The position numbers and the translations under genes were made by a program. 64,000 nucleotides of DNA from Segatella copri. Lineage in GTDB: Bacteria; Bacteroidota; Bacteroidia; Bacteroidales; Bacteroidaceae. A model generated the notes under the pieces. The model did no database searches, was not told the DNA's origin, and saw only the letters and a program-made list of their open reading frames with translations. How positions within the stretch are numbered: the stretch's first letter is position 1; every line of letters starts with the position of its first letter. The DNA lies in assembly GCF_015074785.1 (NCBI RefSeq), contig NZ_CP042464.1:2038501-2102500 (forward strand). The letters are read 5' to 3'. Shown piece by piece: positions 35,318 to 44,521 of this stretch.

Positions 35318-35529
35318 GCGAGTCGTATTACACCAAGCCGCCTCATTCTGATAACTCAAGTGCTTCATTCAGCTAACTGAGCTACTTCATTCAGCTAACG
35401 CAGCCATATTATTCAGCCAACGAAATTGACTCTTCCACCCAACGAAGTCGAATCTTTAACCCAACGAAATCGAATCTTCCGCCCAGCGCAGTCGTATCTT
35501 GAACCCAACGCAGTCATATCTATCGACTC
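35318..35529. repeat. intergenic array, about ten 22-bp units
   Basis: Degenerate units of the type CGAAGTCGAATCTTNAACCCAA repeat every 22 bp; the eight units from about 35354 to 35529 are clear (each beginning CG or CT and ending CCAA, CTAA or CTCA), and two weaker ones precede them. Starts about 50 bp after the terminator. Not coding: the period is not a multiple of three and stops are frequent. Confidence 0.8.
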
Positions 35530-35743
35530 AATGAAGCGTATAAACTTGTTAAATGACGTACATGATTTCATCTGTTTACTTAAACAGGCTGGAGTCCCTA
35601 CACCTTATCATATATACTGGCATTGATGTGAATATCGGAAAAGTATCAATGACGATGTGATAGACAGATACAACGATATGCTTATCGAAGCTAGCAGTAT
35701 ATGAGAGGGAGGTAGAGTTATTCCGCCAACGATGCAGGAGAAA

Positions 35744-35831
35744 TTACGTCACGACGTAGCAGTAGCTACGTCACGACGTAACAACAACTACGTCCCGACG
35801 CAGTGACAGCTACGTCGTGACGCAGTTTCAG
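35744..35831. repeat. intergenic array, four CTACGTC-GACGTAG palindromes
   Basis: Four exact 22-bp steps (35744, 35766, 35788, 35810). Each has a CTACGTCnnGACGTAG-type 16-bp palindrome plus a 6-bp spacer. Confidence 0.85.
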
Positions 35832-35856
35832 GAGCATCCTGCCCATTATCAAGTAA

Positions 35857-35922
35857 GGCTCTTTTGAAGTTCGAAATAGCTTTTTTGAAGTTCGAAAGAG
35901 CCTTTTTTTGAATCTAAAGTAA
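35857..35922. repeat. intergenic array, three TTCGAA-type units
   Basis: Three 22-bp steps (35857, 35879, 35901) with core TTTTGAAGTTCGAAA. The third unit is degenerate. Confidence 0.7.
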
Positions 35923-36085
35923 GCCTCACTTCCATTTTTGGTGATAAAAAGACGAAAAAAGGGCTTTATTGAACGCAAAAACCCTCGTTTTGTTCAGTCG
36001 ATGCACCAAGCGCCCAATGAATAGAAAAAAACAAAAAGCAAACAAGAAATACCTGAATATCAGCTAATTATGCCTGTTTTAACAT

Positions 36086-36200
36086 ACATAGGGTGTGGCA
36101 ATAGGTGACAATAAGGTGACAATAGAAATAGGGTCTATTGCCACCATTAAACCATTGTATGCCAGTAAGTTAGTATGCGTGTGGCAAATGTGGCAATAAA
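36086..36200. other. GGTGACAATA repeats in gene-free DNA
   Basis: Short repeats of GGTGACAATA/GTGGCAATA with a nearby inverted copy (TCTATTGCCACC). No ORF with a promoter is visible; possibly the edge of a lost mobile element. The stretch between the arrays and asnS otherwise shows nothing recognisable. Confidence 0.3.
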
Positions 36201-36260
36201 ATCGAGAGTAAACTGATGCAAGTAGCTGCGTTGGGCATCGCAAGTACTTGCGAAGAGCAA

Positions 36261-36296
36261 TGAAGCCTGTTTCGAAGGACATCGAAACAGGCTTCA
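36261..36296. terminator. asnS: terminator of asnS
   Basis: Perfect 15-bp stem TGAAGCCTGTTTCGA / TCGAAACAGGCTTCA with a 6-nt loop, 10 bp past the asnS stop. Confidence 0.8.
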
Positions 36297-36306
36297 TTTA
36301 TTTATT

Positions 36307-37734
36307 CTAGAATTCTGCGTTCTTTGGTGTACGTGGGAATGGAATCACGTCGCGGATATTCTGCATACCGGTTACGAAGAGAATCAGACGCTCGAAACCG
36401 AGACCGAAACCTGCGTGTGGGCATGAACCATACTTACGGGTATCGAGATACCAGTTCATATCCTTCATAGGGATGTTGCGAGCCTCAATCTCACCCATCA
36501 GTTTGTCATAGCTCTCCTCACGGACAGAACCACCGATAATCTCACCAATCTGTGGGAACAGTACGTCGGTACCCTGAACGGTCTGACCGCTCTTGCCACC
36601 GAAACCACTCTCCTCCTCGTCTATCTTCATATAGAATGCCTTGATAGCCTTAGGATAGTTGGTCATGATAACCGGGCGCTTGAAGTGCTCCTCTACGAGG
36701 AAACGCTCATGCTCTGAAGCCAAGTCATCACCCCACTCGCATGGGAACTCAAACTTCTTACCGTTGGCAATAGCCTCCTGAAGGATGCGGATACCCTCGG
36801 TATATGGAAGATGAACGAATTCGGAATTCAATACGCCTTCCAGACGGGCAATCAGACCCTTGTCTATCATCTTGTTCAAGAAAGCAAGATCGTCCTTGCA
36901 ATGCTCCAGTGCCCAACGGATACAATACTTGATGAAGTCTTCCTCCAACTCCATCAAACCGTCCATATCCAGGAAAGCAACCTCTGGCTCTACCATCCAG
37001 AACTCAGCCAGGTGGCGAGGAGTATTACTGTTCTCTGCACGGAAGGTTGGACCGAAGGTGTAGATGGCGCCGAGTGCTGTAGCACCGAGCTCACCCTCCA
37101 ACTGACCGGAAACGGTCAATGAAGTCTGCTTGCCGAAGAAATCATCAGAATAGTCAATCTTGCCATCCTCTGTCTTCTTCAGGTTGTAGAGGTTCTTGGT
37201 TGTAACCTGGAACATCTGACCTGCACCCTCGCAGTCGCTGGCTGTGATGAGCGGAGTATTGAAATAGAAATATCCATGCTCGTGGAAGTAAGTGTGGATA
37301 GCCATTGCCATGTTATGGCGGATACGCATCACGGCACCAAAGGTATTGGTACGGAGACGGAGGTGAGCATACTGACGCATGTATTCGAAGCTCTGTCCCT
37401 TCTTCTGCATAGGATAGTCGCTGCCGCAGAGACCGTAAATCTCGATGCTCTCGCACTGGATCTCAACACTCTGTCCGGCACCCTGGCTTTCTACCAGCGT
37501 ACCTACGGCGCTGATACAAGCACCAGTAGTAATCTGACGGAGCTGATTTTCATCGACCTTTGATGGGTCGACTACTATCTGAATATTATTAATAGTAGAA
37601 CCATCGTTAAGAGCGATAAAATCGACTGCTTTGCTACTACGATGGGTACGAACCCATCCCTTGACATTCACGATTGAGCCGTAGGCTGTACTCTTGAGCA
37701 AGTCTACAACTTTAGTTCTTTTTACTTTTTCCAT
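36307..37734 (-). CDS. asnS: asparagine--tRNA ligase
   Basis: 475 residues, the normal length. N-terminal OB-fold anticodon-binding domain ([21 protein letters not shown]), class II catalytic core with motif 2 [21 protein letters not shown] and motif 3 GFGLGFERL. Charges tRNA-Asn. It lies 16 bp after rluB, so purB-rluB-asnS may be one transcript. Ends at a strong hairpin. Confidence 0.94.
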   Translation of the reverse strand: MEKVKRTKVVDLLKSTAYGSIVNVKGWVRTHRSSKAVDFIALNDGSTINNIQIVVDPSKVDENQLRQITTGACISAVGTLVESQGAGQSVEIQCESIEIYGLCGSDYPMQKKGQSFEYMRQYAHLRLRTNTFGAVMRIRHNMAMAIHTYFHEHGYFYFNTPLITASDCEGAGQMFQVTTKNLYNLKKTEDGKIDYSDDFFGKQTSLTVSGQLEGELGATALGAIYTFGPTFRAENSNTPRHLAEFWMVEPEVAFLDMDGLMELEEDFIKYCIRWALEHCKDDLAFLNKMIDKGLIARLEGVLNSEFVHLPYTEGIRILQEAIANGKKFEFPCEWGDDLASEHERFLVEEHFKRPVIMTNYPKAIKAFYMKIDEEESGFGGKSGQTVQGTDVLFPQIGEIIGGSVREESYDKLMGEIEARNIPMKDMNWYLDTRKYGSCPHAGFGLGFERLILFVTGMQNIRDVIPFPRTPKNAEF

Positions 37735-37750
37735 TGTTTATTACTCTGTT

Positions 37751-39181
37751 TTATTCAAAAGCACCCATGCGGAGCATGTCTACCTCCTTCTCAGTAAGGA
37801 AGCGCCAGTCACCGCGACGGAGATTTTTCTTAGTCAAACCTGCGAACTGTACACGGTCGAGCTTGGTAACACGATAGCCGAGACTCTCGAAGATACGGCG
37901 CACGATACGGTTCTTGCCACTATGAATCTCGATGCCAACCTGTGCCTTGTCGCGATCATCAGCATACTCTACAGCATCTGCCTTGATCTCACCATCTTCC
38001 AAGGTGATACCCTCACGGATCTGATCCATATCGTGAGCAGTCAGGTTCTTATCGAGGTGAACGTGATAAACCTTCTTCTTCAGGAACTTAGGGTGAGTAA
38101 GCTTAGAAGCCAGGTCACCATCGTTGGTCAAGAGAAGTACACCTGTTGTATTACGGTCGAGACGGCCTACAGGATAGATACGCTCAGGACAAACATCCTT
38201 TACGAGGTCCATCACAGTCTTGCGCTGCTGAGGATCATCGCTGGTTGTAACATAATCCTTTGGCTTGTTGAGCAATACGTATACCTTCTTCTCCAAAGTT
38301 ACAGGAGCGTCGTGGAACTTCACCTCATCGGTACGAAGGATCTTGGTACCCAACTCGGTAACAACCTCACCATTGACAGTTACCAGACCTGCCTGGATGA
38401 ACTCATCAGCCTCACGGCGAGAGCAAACACCAGCATTGGCGAGGAACTTGTTCAAACGCAATGGCTCTGTTGGGTCGATGTTCTCCTCCTTATATTCGAT
38501 ACGCTTCTTCATGCTATACTTAGCATTTGGATCGTAACCAGGAGTGTGCTGACGGAAACCGCCACCACGGTTGTTGCCATAGCCACCACCCTGTGGACGA
38601 CCATAACCGCCACGGTTATTGCCATAACCACCCTGCTGAGGACGACCATAGCCACCACCACGGTTGTTGCCATAGCCGCCACCCTGTGGACGACCATAAC
38701 CACCACGGTTGTTATTACCATAACCACCCTGCTGAGAACGAGACTGGTAGCCGCCCTGCTGGCGTGGCTGATAGCCACCCTGCTGACGAGGCTGATAACC
38801 ACCCTGCTCATCATTATTGTTGTAACGAGGACGATAGCCACCCTGCTGAGGACGAGACTGATAGCCTCCCTGCTGACGTGGCTGGTAGCCACCACGGTTG
38901 CTGTTACCATAACCACCACGGCTCTGATAGTTGCTGCGCTGTGGACGCTCGCTGCCTGTACTCTGCAAGCCAGCACCGAAACCTTCAGGACGGAAACCGC
39001 CTTCGCTGTTACTGCTACTTCTGTCGCTGCTGTATGCGCGATGTGAATTGATACGAGGACGCTGTGTGCGACCTACTGGTCGATAACTCTTCTGATAACC
39101 ACCTGCTGGGTTGTAGCCCTCACGGGTTCTCTCATTCTCAGAAGACTGATCTTGAGGTTTGTTTTCAAATTCTGAATCCAT
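37751..39181 (-). CDS. rluB: rRNA pseudouridine synthase with long low-complexity N-terminus
   Basis: 476 residues, almost twice the usual 240-290. Residues 1-235 are disordered, with about a dozen GGY-rich repeats (GGYQPRQQ, GGYGNNRGGGYGRPQ) at 88-210. An S4 RNA-binding domain begins at about 241 (LRLNKFLANAGVCSRREADEF), followed by the RsuA/RluB catalytic domain with PVGRLDRNTTGVLLLTNDG (catalytic Asp). It modifies 23S (RluB-like) or possibly 16S rRNA uridine. Such RGG/GY tails can bind RNA; what this one does is unknown. Lies between purB and asnS. Confidence 0.85.
   Translation of the reverse strand: MDSEFENKPQDQSSENERTREGYNPAGGYQKSYRPVGRTQRPRINSHRAYSSDRSSSNSEGGFRPEGFGAGLQSTGSERPQRSNYQSRGGYGNSNRGGYQPRQQGGYQSRPQQGGYRPRYNNNDEQGGYQPRQQGGYQPRQQGGYQSRSQQGGYGNNNRGGYGRPQGGGYGNNRGGGYGRPQQGGYGNNRGGYGRPQGGGYGNNRGGGFRQHTPGYDPNAKYSMKKRIEYKEENIDPTEPLRLNKFLANAGVCSRREADEFIQAGLVTVNGEVVTELGTKILRTDEVKFHDAPVTLEKKVYVLLNKPKDYVTTSDDPQQRKTVMDLVKDVCPERIYPVGRLDRNTTGVLLLTNDGDLASKLTHPKFLKKKVYHVHLDKNLTAHDMDQIREGITLEDGEIKADAVEYADDRDKAQVGIEIHSGKNRIVRRIFESLGYRVTKLDRVQFAGLTKKNLRRGDWRFLTEKEVDMLRMGAFE
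38540..38920 (-). repeat. DNA repeats encoding the GGY-rich tail of RluB
   Basis: Interleaved 18-45 bp imperfect repeats encoding GGYGxxRGGYGRPQ and GGYQPRQQ units. In-frame slippage could vary tail length between strains. Confidence 0.7.
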
Positions 39182-39275
39182 TTTCTTAAAATACTTAATA
39201 GCCTCACGGCTGGGTTAATAAATCTAATTTTTACGTTTATATATGTACTAAAACTACAAAATTCCTTTGTGTATA

Positions 39276-40622
39276 TTAGATACCTGTATAATTGCTTGGT
39301 GTGATTGCCATCAGTTCTGCCTTAACACTATCACTCACATTCAATCCCTGGATAAACTCATGAATAGTTTCCTCAGTCATGTGCTGGTTGGTACGTGTCA
39401 ACGCCTTCAATGCCTCGTAAGGATGTGGATATGCCTCACGGCGAAGGATAGTCTGGATAGCCTCAGCTACAACTGCCCATGTATTATTCAAATCTTCCTG
39501 CAGTTTCTCCTCGTGAAGAATCAGTTTACGCAAGCCCTTCAATGTACTCTGGATAGCAATGACGCTATGACCGAGAGGCACACCGATGTTACGGAGTACG
39601 GTACTGTCAGTAAGGTCGCGCTGCAAGCGGCTAACCGGAAGTTTCTGTGCCAGGAACTGAAGAATGGCATTGGCTATGCCCAGGTTACCTTCACTGTTCT
39701 CATAATCGATAGGATTCACCTTGTGAGGCATCGCACTTGAGCCTACCTCACCTGCCTTGATCTTCTGCTTGAAGTAATCCATAGAGATATACATCCAGAA
39801 GTCACGGTCTAAGTCGATGATAATGGTGTTGATACGGCGGATGGCGTCAAAGATAGCGCCAAGGTAGTCATAGTTACTGATCTGTGTGGTATACTGCTCG
39901 CGTTCCAAACCGAGTTTTTCGCTGACAAACTTGTTGCCGAATGCTTTCCAGTCATACTGTGGATAAGCTACATGGTGAGCATTGTAGTTACCGGTAGCAC
40001 CACCGAACTTAGCTGTAATCTTGCAAGCCTTGAGCGAATTAAGCTGCTCGGTAAGACGGTAAACATAAACCATGATTTCCTTGCCCAGGCGGGTAGGTGA
40101 AGCAGGCTGTCCGTGAGTCTTAGCCAGCATAGGCACATCCTTCCACTCATCAGCATAAGTCTGAAGTTGGGCTATCAGCTCTTCTACCTGTGGATTGAAG
40201 CACTCTTCCAATGCTTCTTTTACAGAGAGAGGTACACTTGTGTTGTTGATATCCTGAGATGTCAAACCAAAATGGATAAACTCCTTGTAAGCATCCAGGC
40301 CACCGATTTTATCAAATTCTTCCTTGATAAAATACTCTACAGCTTTTACATCGTGATTGGTAATCTTCTCGATGTCTTTTACGCGCTGCGCTTCATTTTC
40401 GTCAAAATTACGATAAATGTCACGCAGACGTTCGAACAGCGACTTGTCGAAAGAAGCAAGCTGTGGCAAAGGTAACTCGCATAGAGTGATGAAGTATTCA
40501 ATCTCTACGCGTACACGATAACGAATGAGAGCATACTCTGAAAAGTAGTTAGCGAGTTGCTCTGTTTTTCCCCTATAACGACCATCAATTGGTGATATGG
40601 CAGTCAATAAATCTAAATTCAT
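39276..40622 (-). CDS. purB: adenylosuccinate lyase
   Basis: 448 residues. Fumarase/aspartase-superfamily enzyme with the signature loop GSSAMPHKVNPIDYENSEG. Catalyses two steps of purine synthesis (SAICAR to AICAR and adenylosuccinate to AMP, releasing fumarate). Own promoter (40648-40655). rluB follows after 94 bp. Confidence 0.94.
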   Translation of the reverse strand: MNLDLLTAISPIDGRYRGKTEQLANYFSEYALIRYRVRVEIEYFITLCELPLPQLASFDKSLFERLRDIYRNFDENEAQRVKDIEKITNHDVKAVEYFIKEEFDKIGGLDAYKEFIHFGLTSQDINNTSVPLSVKEALEECFNPQVEELIAQLQTYADEWKDVPMLAKTHGQPASPTRLGKEIMVYVYRLTEQLNSLKACKITAKFGGATGNYNAHHVAYPQYDWKAFGNKFVSEKLGLEREQYTTQISNYDYLGAIFDAIRRINTIIIDLDRDFWMYISMDYFKQKIKAGEVGSSAMPHKVNPIDYENSEGNLGIANAILQFLAQKLPVSRLQRDLTDSTVLRNIGVPLGHSVIAIQSTLKGLRKLILHEEKLQEDLNNTWAVVAEAIQTILRREAYPHPYEALKALTRTNQHMTEETIHEFIQGLNVSDSVKAELMAITPSNYTGI

Positions 40623-40647
40623 AACAATACGTATTATATATAGGGTG

Positions 40648-40655
40648 CAAAATTA
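40648..40655 (-). promoter_or_regulatory. purB: -7 box of purB
   Basis: TAATTTTG on the minus strand, 25 bp before the ATG. The leader begins with CCCTATATATAATA, the motif repeated at other gene borders. Confidence 0.6.
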
Positions 40656-40710
40656 ATGAATTATCGTGAGAAAACAGAGAAAATAGTGATAAAATAATTT
40701 AAAAGCATAA

Positions 40711-40745
40711 AAAAAAGGTCTCTCAACATTGTTGAAAGACCTTCA
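40711..40745 (-). terminator. terminator of the tRNA-Val operon
   Basis: AAGGTCTTTCAAC..GTTGAGAGACCTT stem followed on the minus strand by TTTTTTT. Confidence 0.8.
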
Positions 40746-40751
40746 CCATTG

Positions 40752-40826
40752 TGGGCGTTGACGGATTCGAACCGCCGACCCTCTGCTTGTAAGGCAGATG
40801 CTCTAAACCAGCTGAGCTAAACGCCC
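40752..40826 (-). tRNA. tRNA-Val (anticodon TAC), copy 2 of the pair
   Basis: 75 nt: acceptor stem GGGCGTT/AACGCCC, anticodon loop CTTACAA, T-loop GGTTCGAATCC; CCA not encoded. Second in transcription order. Confidence 0.95.
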
Positions 40827-40877
40827 TCTAAAAAAGTCCCTGCAACCACAAAAGTGAATCACAGGGAACACCCCCCG

Positions 40878-40952
40878 TGGGCGCTGACGGATTCGAACCG
40901 CCGACCCTCTGCTTGTAAGGCAGATGCTCTAAACCAGCTGAGCTAAGCGCCC
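40878..40952 (-). tRNA. tRNA-Val (anticodon TAC), copy 1 of the pair
   Basis: 75 nt, same anticodon. It differs from the neighbour in the acceptor stem by a compensated pair (GGGCGCT/AGCGCCC). 51 bp separate the two, with the promoter just upstream. Confidence 0.95.
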
Positions 40953-40972
40953 TTACTTTTCGTAAGCGGTTG

Positions 40973-40980
40973 CAAAGGTA
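40973..40980 (-). promoter_or_regulatory. -7 box of the tRNA-Val operon
   Basis: TACCTTTG on the minus strand, 20 bp upstream of the first tRNA. Between it and 41218 I see only A/T-rich DNA and two possible GTAC-centred 22-bp units (about 41168-41210). Confidence 0.6.
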
Positions 40981-41221
40981 CGACTATTTTTTGGTTCCAC
41001 CAAATTTTTCAGCAACTTTTTTCGTTTTTTCTTCAAAAAAGTGCATTTTCTAGTGTTTTTCCTCAATTTTCAGGGTAAAAACGGTCAGTTTTTGCATTTC
41101 AATTGCCAAAAACAGCCAACCAAGAGAAAGCACTTACGATGGGACAGCAAAACCTCTTTCAACCCCAAAAGGTACTTATTGAGAAAGAAAAGTACTTTTT
41201 AAGAAATTCAAAGAAACAAAA

Positions 41222-41250
41222 AAGGCATTCTTCACGAGGAAGAATGCCCT
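41222..41250 (-). terminator. terminator of the OmpA-like gene at 41289
   Basis: GGCATTCTT..AAGAATGCC stem followed by TTTTTTG on the minus strand, about 40 bp past the stop. Confidence 0.8.
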
Positions 41251-41288
41251 ATTCTATTTTTATACCTTATATTATATATACTGTATAA

Positions 41289-42461
41289 TTACTCACCAAC
41301 CTGAACAGTTGCACGACGGTTGTAAGAAGCAGGAGTCAAATCCTTAACACCACCATTAGCCTTTACAATGATGTTCTCCTTAGCAACGCCCAACTTAACG
41401 AGCTCGTTAGCTACCTTCTCAGCACGAGCCTTAGAAATCTTCTGGTTGATAGCTGCAGAACCTGTAGCGCTGTCAGCATAACCGTTAACTACCAACTTAG
41501 CGTTGTTGTCCTTAGCATACTGAGCGAGAGCCTGTACATTTACGAGATCCTTCTTAGAAGCAACCTTAGACTTGCCGATGTTGAAGAATACAGAAACTGG
41601 AGTAGCAACATACTCCTTAACTGCCTTTTCCTCTACAGGCTTCTGGTTGTTCAAGAGATTCTTCAAACGGTCGTTCTCTGCATTAGCATCGTTCAACTTA
41701 GCATTGAGAGCGTCGAGTTCTGACTGATGAAGAGCGTTGATAGCGTCAACATCTGGAACCTTGTTCCAAGTAGCCTTACCCAAGTTGTATGTAACACCGA
41801 CCTCAACATTCAAAGAACGGTCGTGTCTTGCAATCACCTTGTCGATTGAGTGAGATGTGCTAGGCTTAGCACCTGCCAATACACCTGCGTAACCATCATA
41901 GTCGTTAGCACCTACTGTATAGTTTACATCGAGGTTGACAGCCCACTTGTTATTGATCTTGAACTCGTTCAAGATACCAACACCAGCTACAGGAGCATAG
42001 CAGTTAGCGCTCATGTTACGGTTAATACCAACACCTGCGTAAGGGATGCAATCCCAAAGACGAGCCTCGTTGTAACCACACAACATATTGCTAACATTGA
42101 ACAAAACCTGCTCATTCAAAGTCCAATACTTATTTGCATTTGTTGACTTATCCTCAGAAACTACTGTACGACCCCATGCACCATTGAACTTAGTACGGAG
42201 ACCGAGACCTGGTGTGAACCACTTACCTACAGCAACAGAGAAACCGAGATTGTTTCTGAAACCCTTGAGTGGGCTCTTAGAGAAACCATTGCCCTCTTCC
42301 TGGTTGCCCCAGAATGCAGAACCAGCAACGTTTGCCTGAACAAACCAATTGCTCCAGAAAGAATTTGTTGCTACGCTATACTTCTCAGTAGTTGCTGCAT
42401 CCTGAGCCATACTGCCCATTGTTACGCTAGCCAATGCTAGCACTGCTAATAACTTTTTCAT
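41289..42461 (-). CDS. OmpA-like outer-membrane protein
   Basis: 390 residues: signal peptide 1-19 (SMAQ), N-terminal beta-barrel (about 25-235), a short coiled-coil linker (DAINALHQSELDALNAKLNDANAENDRL split over 245-275), and a C-terminal OmpA peptidoglycan-binding domain (KLVVNGYADSATGSAAINQKISKARA). Resembles the abundant major OMPs of Prevotella/Bacteroides that anchor the outer membrane to the wall. Distinct from the paralogue at 23196-24341 (coiled coil in place of a proline-rich linker). Own promoter and terminator. Confidence 0.85.
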   Translation of the reverse strand: MKKLLAVLALASVTMGSMAQDAATTEKYSVATNSFWSNWFVQANVAGSAFWGNQEEGNGFSKSPLKGFRNNLGFSVAVGKWFTPGLGLRTKFNGAWGRTVVSEDKSTNANKYWTLNEQVLFNVSNMLCGYNEARLWDCIPYAGVGINRNMSANCYAPVAGVGILNEFKINNKWAVNLDVNYTVGANDYDGYAGVLAGAKPSTSHSIDKVIARHDRSLNVEVGVTYNLGKATWNKVPDVDAINALHQSELDALNAKLNDANAENDRLKNLLNNQKPVEEKAVKEYVATPVSVFFNIGKSKVASKKDLVNVQALAQYAKDNNAKLVVNGYADSATGSAAINQKISKARAEKVANELVKLGVAKENIIVKANGGVKDLTPASYNRRATVQVGE

Positions 42462-42514
42462 AACTTTATAATTTAAAAATCAATTTATATATATATACCT
42501 TCTGAATGACGGAG

Positions 42515-42522
42515 CAAAGATA
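42515..42522 (-). promoter_or_regulatory. -7 box of the OmpA-like gene
   Basis: TATCTTTG on the minus strand, 53 bp before the ATG. Confidence 0.6.
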
Positions 42523-42587
42523 ATACTATTTTTTGAAATAACCTTCATTTTCTAAAAAAAATAGCATTTTTCGTTAACTTTTTAAAG

Positions 42588-42609
42588 AAAAACGGGATTT
42601 TTCCCTGCT
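42588..42609 (-). terminator. mutL: terminator of mutL and its operon
   Basis: Short GGGA..TCCCG hairpin followed by TTTTTC on the minus strand, at the mutL stop. Confidence 0.45.
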
Positions 42610-42610
42610 T

Positions 42611-44479
42611 TTAACCTAAAAGATGCTCAATTTCCTGCTGACGGAGGATACAAAGTACCGACTTTCCGTCTGGCGTATAATTGACATTCTGGCAGGCAAA
42701 AAGATCATTCACCAGCCCCTCCATCTCTTCATTACTCAATATCTGCCCCTGAGGTATTGCAGCCTGGCGAGCCAGACTCAAAGCCAAAGTCTGATTGATT
42801 TCATCAATGGCTGATACGCCCTTTTCTACTGCAGAAGAAACCATGTCCTGTACCAGTTTAAGAGGATTCAATCCTTCAAGTCCGCCAGGAACTGAATTAA
42901 CGGCATAGCTTCCACCTCCAAGATCTTCCAGTTCAAAGCCCATCGATTCCATTTCAGGCAGGATCTTTTCAAAGATTACCTTCTCAGACATCGGGAACTG
43001 CACAACCTCAGGAAAGAGGACTTTCTGTGAATGAAAGGTCCGGTCAGCCAACTGGCGCAAATACTGTTCGAACAAGACACGCACATGGGCACGATGCTGG
43101 TCGATAATCATCAATCCCGATTTTACCGCAGTCATGATATACTTACCTTTATACTGATAATGGGCTGGCGATTTCTCTGCAATGATACTGTCTGGCGTAT
43201 TATCCTGACTAGAATCATCGGAAAACACCATGGTCTGTTCCATCCCCTGCACATCATCCTGATCTTTGAGTCCTTCATAAAGCTGTTCCCATTTTTCATC
43301 CACCTGAGGCTTTGGCTTAGGAACAGAGAAGCCTGCTCCCATAGGAACTGCTCCCATGGAAGAGGAAGACTTGAACGGATTATAACCAGGATTCAAACTG
43401 ATCTTCGGTGCAGCAGCAGTGCTCATCTCTGGATTATAAACAGGGATGTCCGGTTTATCCTCGGTATCGAAATCAATGGTAGGTACATCATTGAACATAC
43501 CGATGGACTCCTTGACCGAAGCCGAGAGGATTTGCCAGATAGCCTGCTCATTCTCGAATTTGATTTCAGTCTTCGTAGGATGAATATTCACATCAATATC
43601 CTTCGGATCTACATCAAAATACAGAAAGTAAGGCACCTGTTCACCCTGAGGAACCAGACGGTCATAAGCAGCCATCACAGCCTTATTGAAATAAGGATGT
43701 TTCATGTATCTCCCGTTGACAAAGAAGAACTGATGCACACCTTTCTTTCTGGCAGATTCCGGTTTGCCCACAAATCCAGACACCTTACACATAGTGGTTT
43801 CTACATTTACCGGCAGGAGTTCCTGATTGAAACGCTTGCCGAAGACATCGAGAATGCGCTGACGCAAATTAGCGGCACGCAAATTGAATACTTCGGTACC
43901 ATTGCTATGTAAAGTAAAGGTGATTTGAGGATTTACCAATGCAATCCGCTCGAAAGCCGTCAGAATATTGTTCAACTCTGTAGAATTGGACTTCAGGAAC
44001 TTTCTTCGAGCGGGTACATTATAAAAGATATTGCTGACAGAGAAGATACTTCCCACAGCACAGGAGCATGGCTCCTGTTTCTCATATCGGGAACCAGAAA
44101 TCTGTATCAGGGTTCCTATCTCGTCGGTAGCCTGTCTTGACTTCAGTTCAACCTGAGCCACAGCAGCTATTGACGCCAAAGCTTCGCCACGGAAGCCCAT
44201 GGTGCGAAGAGCAAACAAATCATCAGCCTTACGGATTTTGGAAGTAGAATGACGTTCGAAAGCCAAACGAGCATCTGTTTCAGACATACCTTTTCCATCA
44301 TCTATCACCTGGATGTTGGTACGGCCAGCATCGGTAACTGTGACATGGATATTCCTGGCACCCGCATCGACTGCATTTTCGACCAGCTCCTTGATAACAG
44401 AAGCCGGGCGCTGTATAACCTCACCTGCTGCTATCTGATTAGCAACAGAATCGGGTAAAAGTTGAATAATATCACTCAT
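42611..44479 (-). CDS. mutL: DNA mismatch repair protein MutL
   Basis: 622 residues. GHKL ATPase with NAVDAGA (Asn/Asp nucleotide site), [19 protein letters not shown]; transducer domain to about 330; proline/serine-rich linker; C-terminal dimerisation domain. I do not see the DQHA(X)2E(X)4E endonuclease motif; the corresponding stretch reads [12 protein letters not shown], so the last acidic part is altered. Couples MutS mismatch recognition to strand removal. Last gene of the guaB operon. Confidence 0.92.
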   Translation of the reverse strand: MSDIIQLLPDSVANQIAAGEVIQRPASVIKELVENAVDAGARNIHVTVTDAGRTNIQVIDDGKGMSETDARLAFERHSTSKIRKADDLFALRTMGFRGEALASIAAVAQVELKSRQATDEIGTLIQISGSRYEKQEPCSCAVGSIFSVSNIFYNVPARRKFLKSNSTELNNILTAFERIALVNPQITFTLHSNGTEVFNLRAANLRQRILDVFGKRFNQELLPVNVETTMCKVSGFVGKPESARKKGVHQFFFVNGRYMKHPYFNKAVMAAYDRLVPQGEQVPYFLYFDVDPKDIDVNIHPTKTEIKFENEQAIWQILSASVKESIGMFNDVPTIDFDTEDKPDIPVYNPEMSTAAAPKISLNPGYNPFKSSSSMGAVPMGAGFSVPKPKPQVDEKWEQLYEGLKDQDDVQGMEQTMVFSDDSSQDNTPDSIIAEKSPAHYQYKGKYIMTAVKSGLMIIDQHRAHVRVLFEQYLRQLADRTFHSQKVLFPEVVQFPMSEKVIFEKILPEMESMGFELEDLGGGSYAVNSVPGGLEGLNPLKLVQDMVSSAVEKGVSAIDEINQTLALSLARQAAIPQGQILSNEEMEGLVNDLFACQNVNYTPDGKSVLCILRQQEIEHLLG

Positions 44480-44521
44480 CTCTAAATATTAATCATATAA
44501 GAAAATGATGCTTCATTATAA

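Noticed and set aside
35318..35831. CRISPR array
   Set aside because: The units repeat every 22 bp with no unique spacers of constant length, and no cas genes are present.
37694..39046. 450-codon open frame on the plus strand
   Set aside because: It is antisense to rluB; the Thr/Ile/Val-rich repeats only mirror the GGY-rich coding repeats. No promoter or RBS.
41103..41288. 61-codon plus-strand frame
   Set aside because: Overlaps the terminator of the OmpA-like gene, with no promoter or family match.
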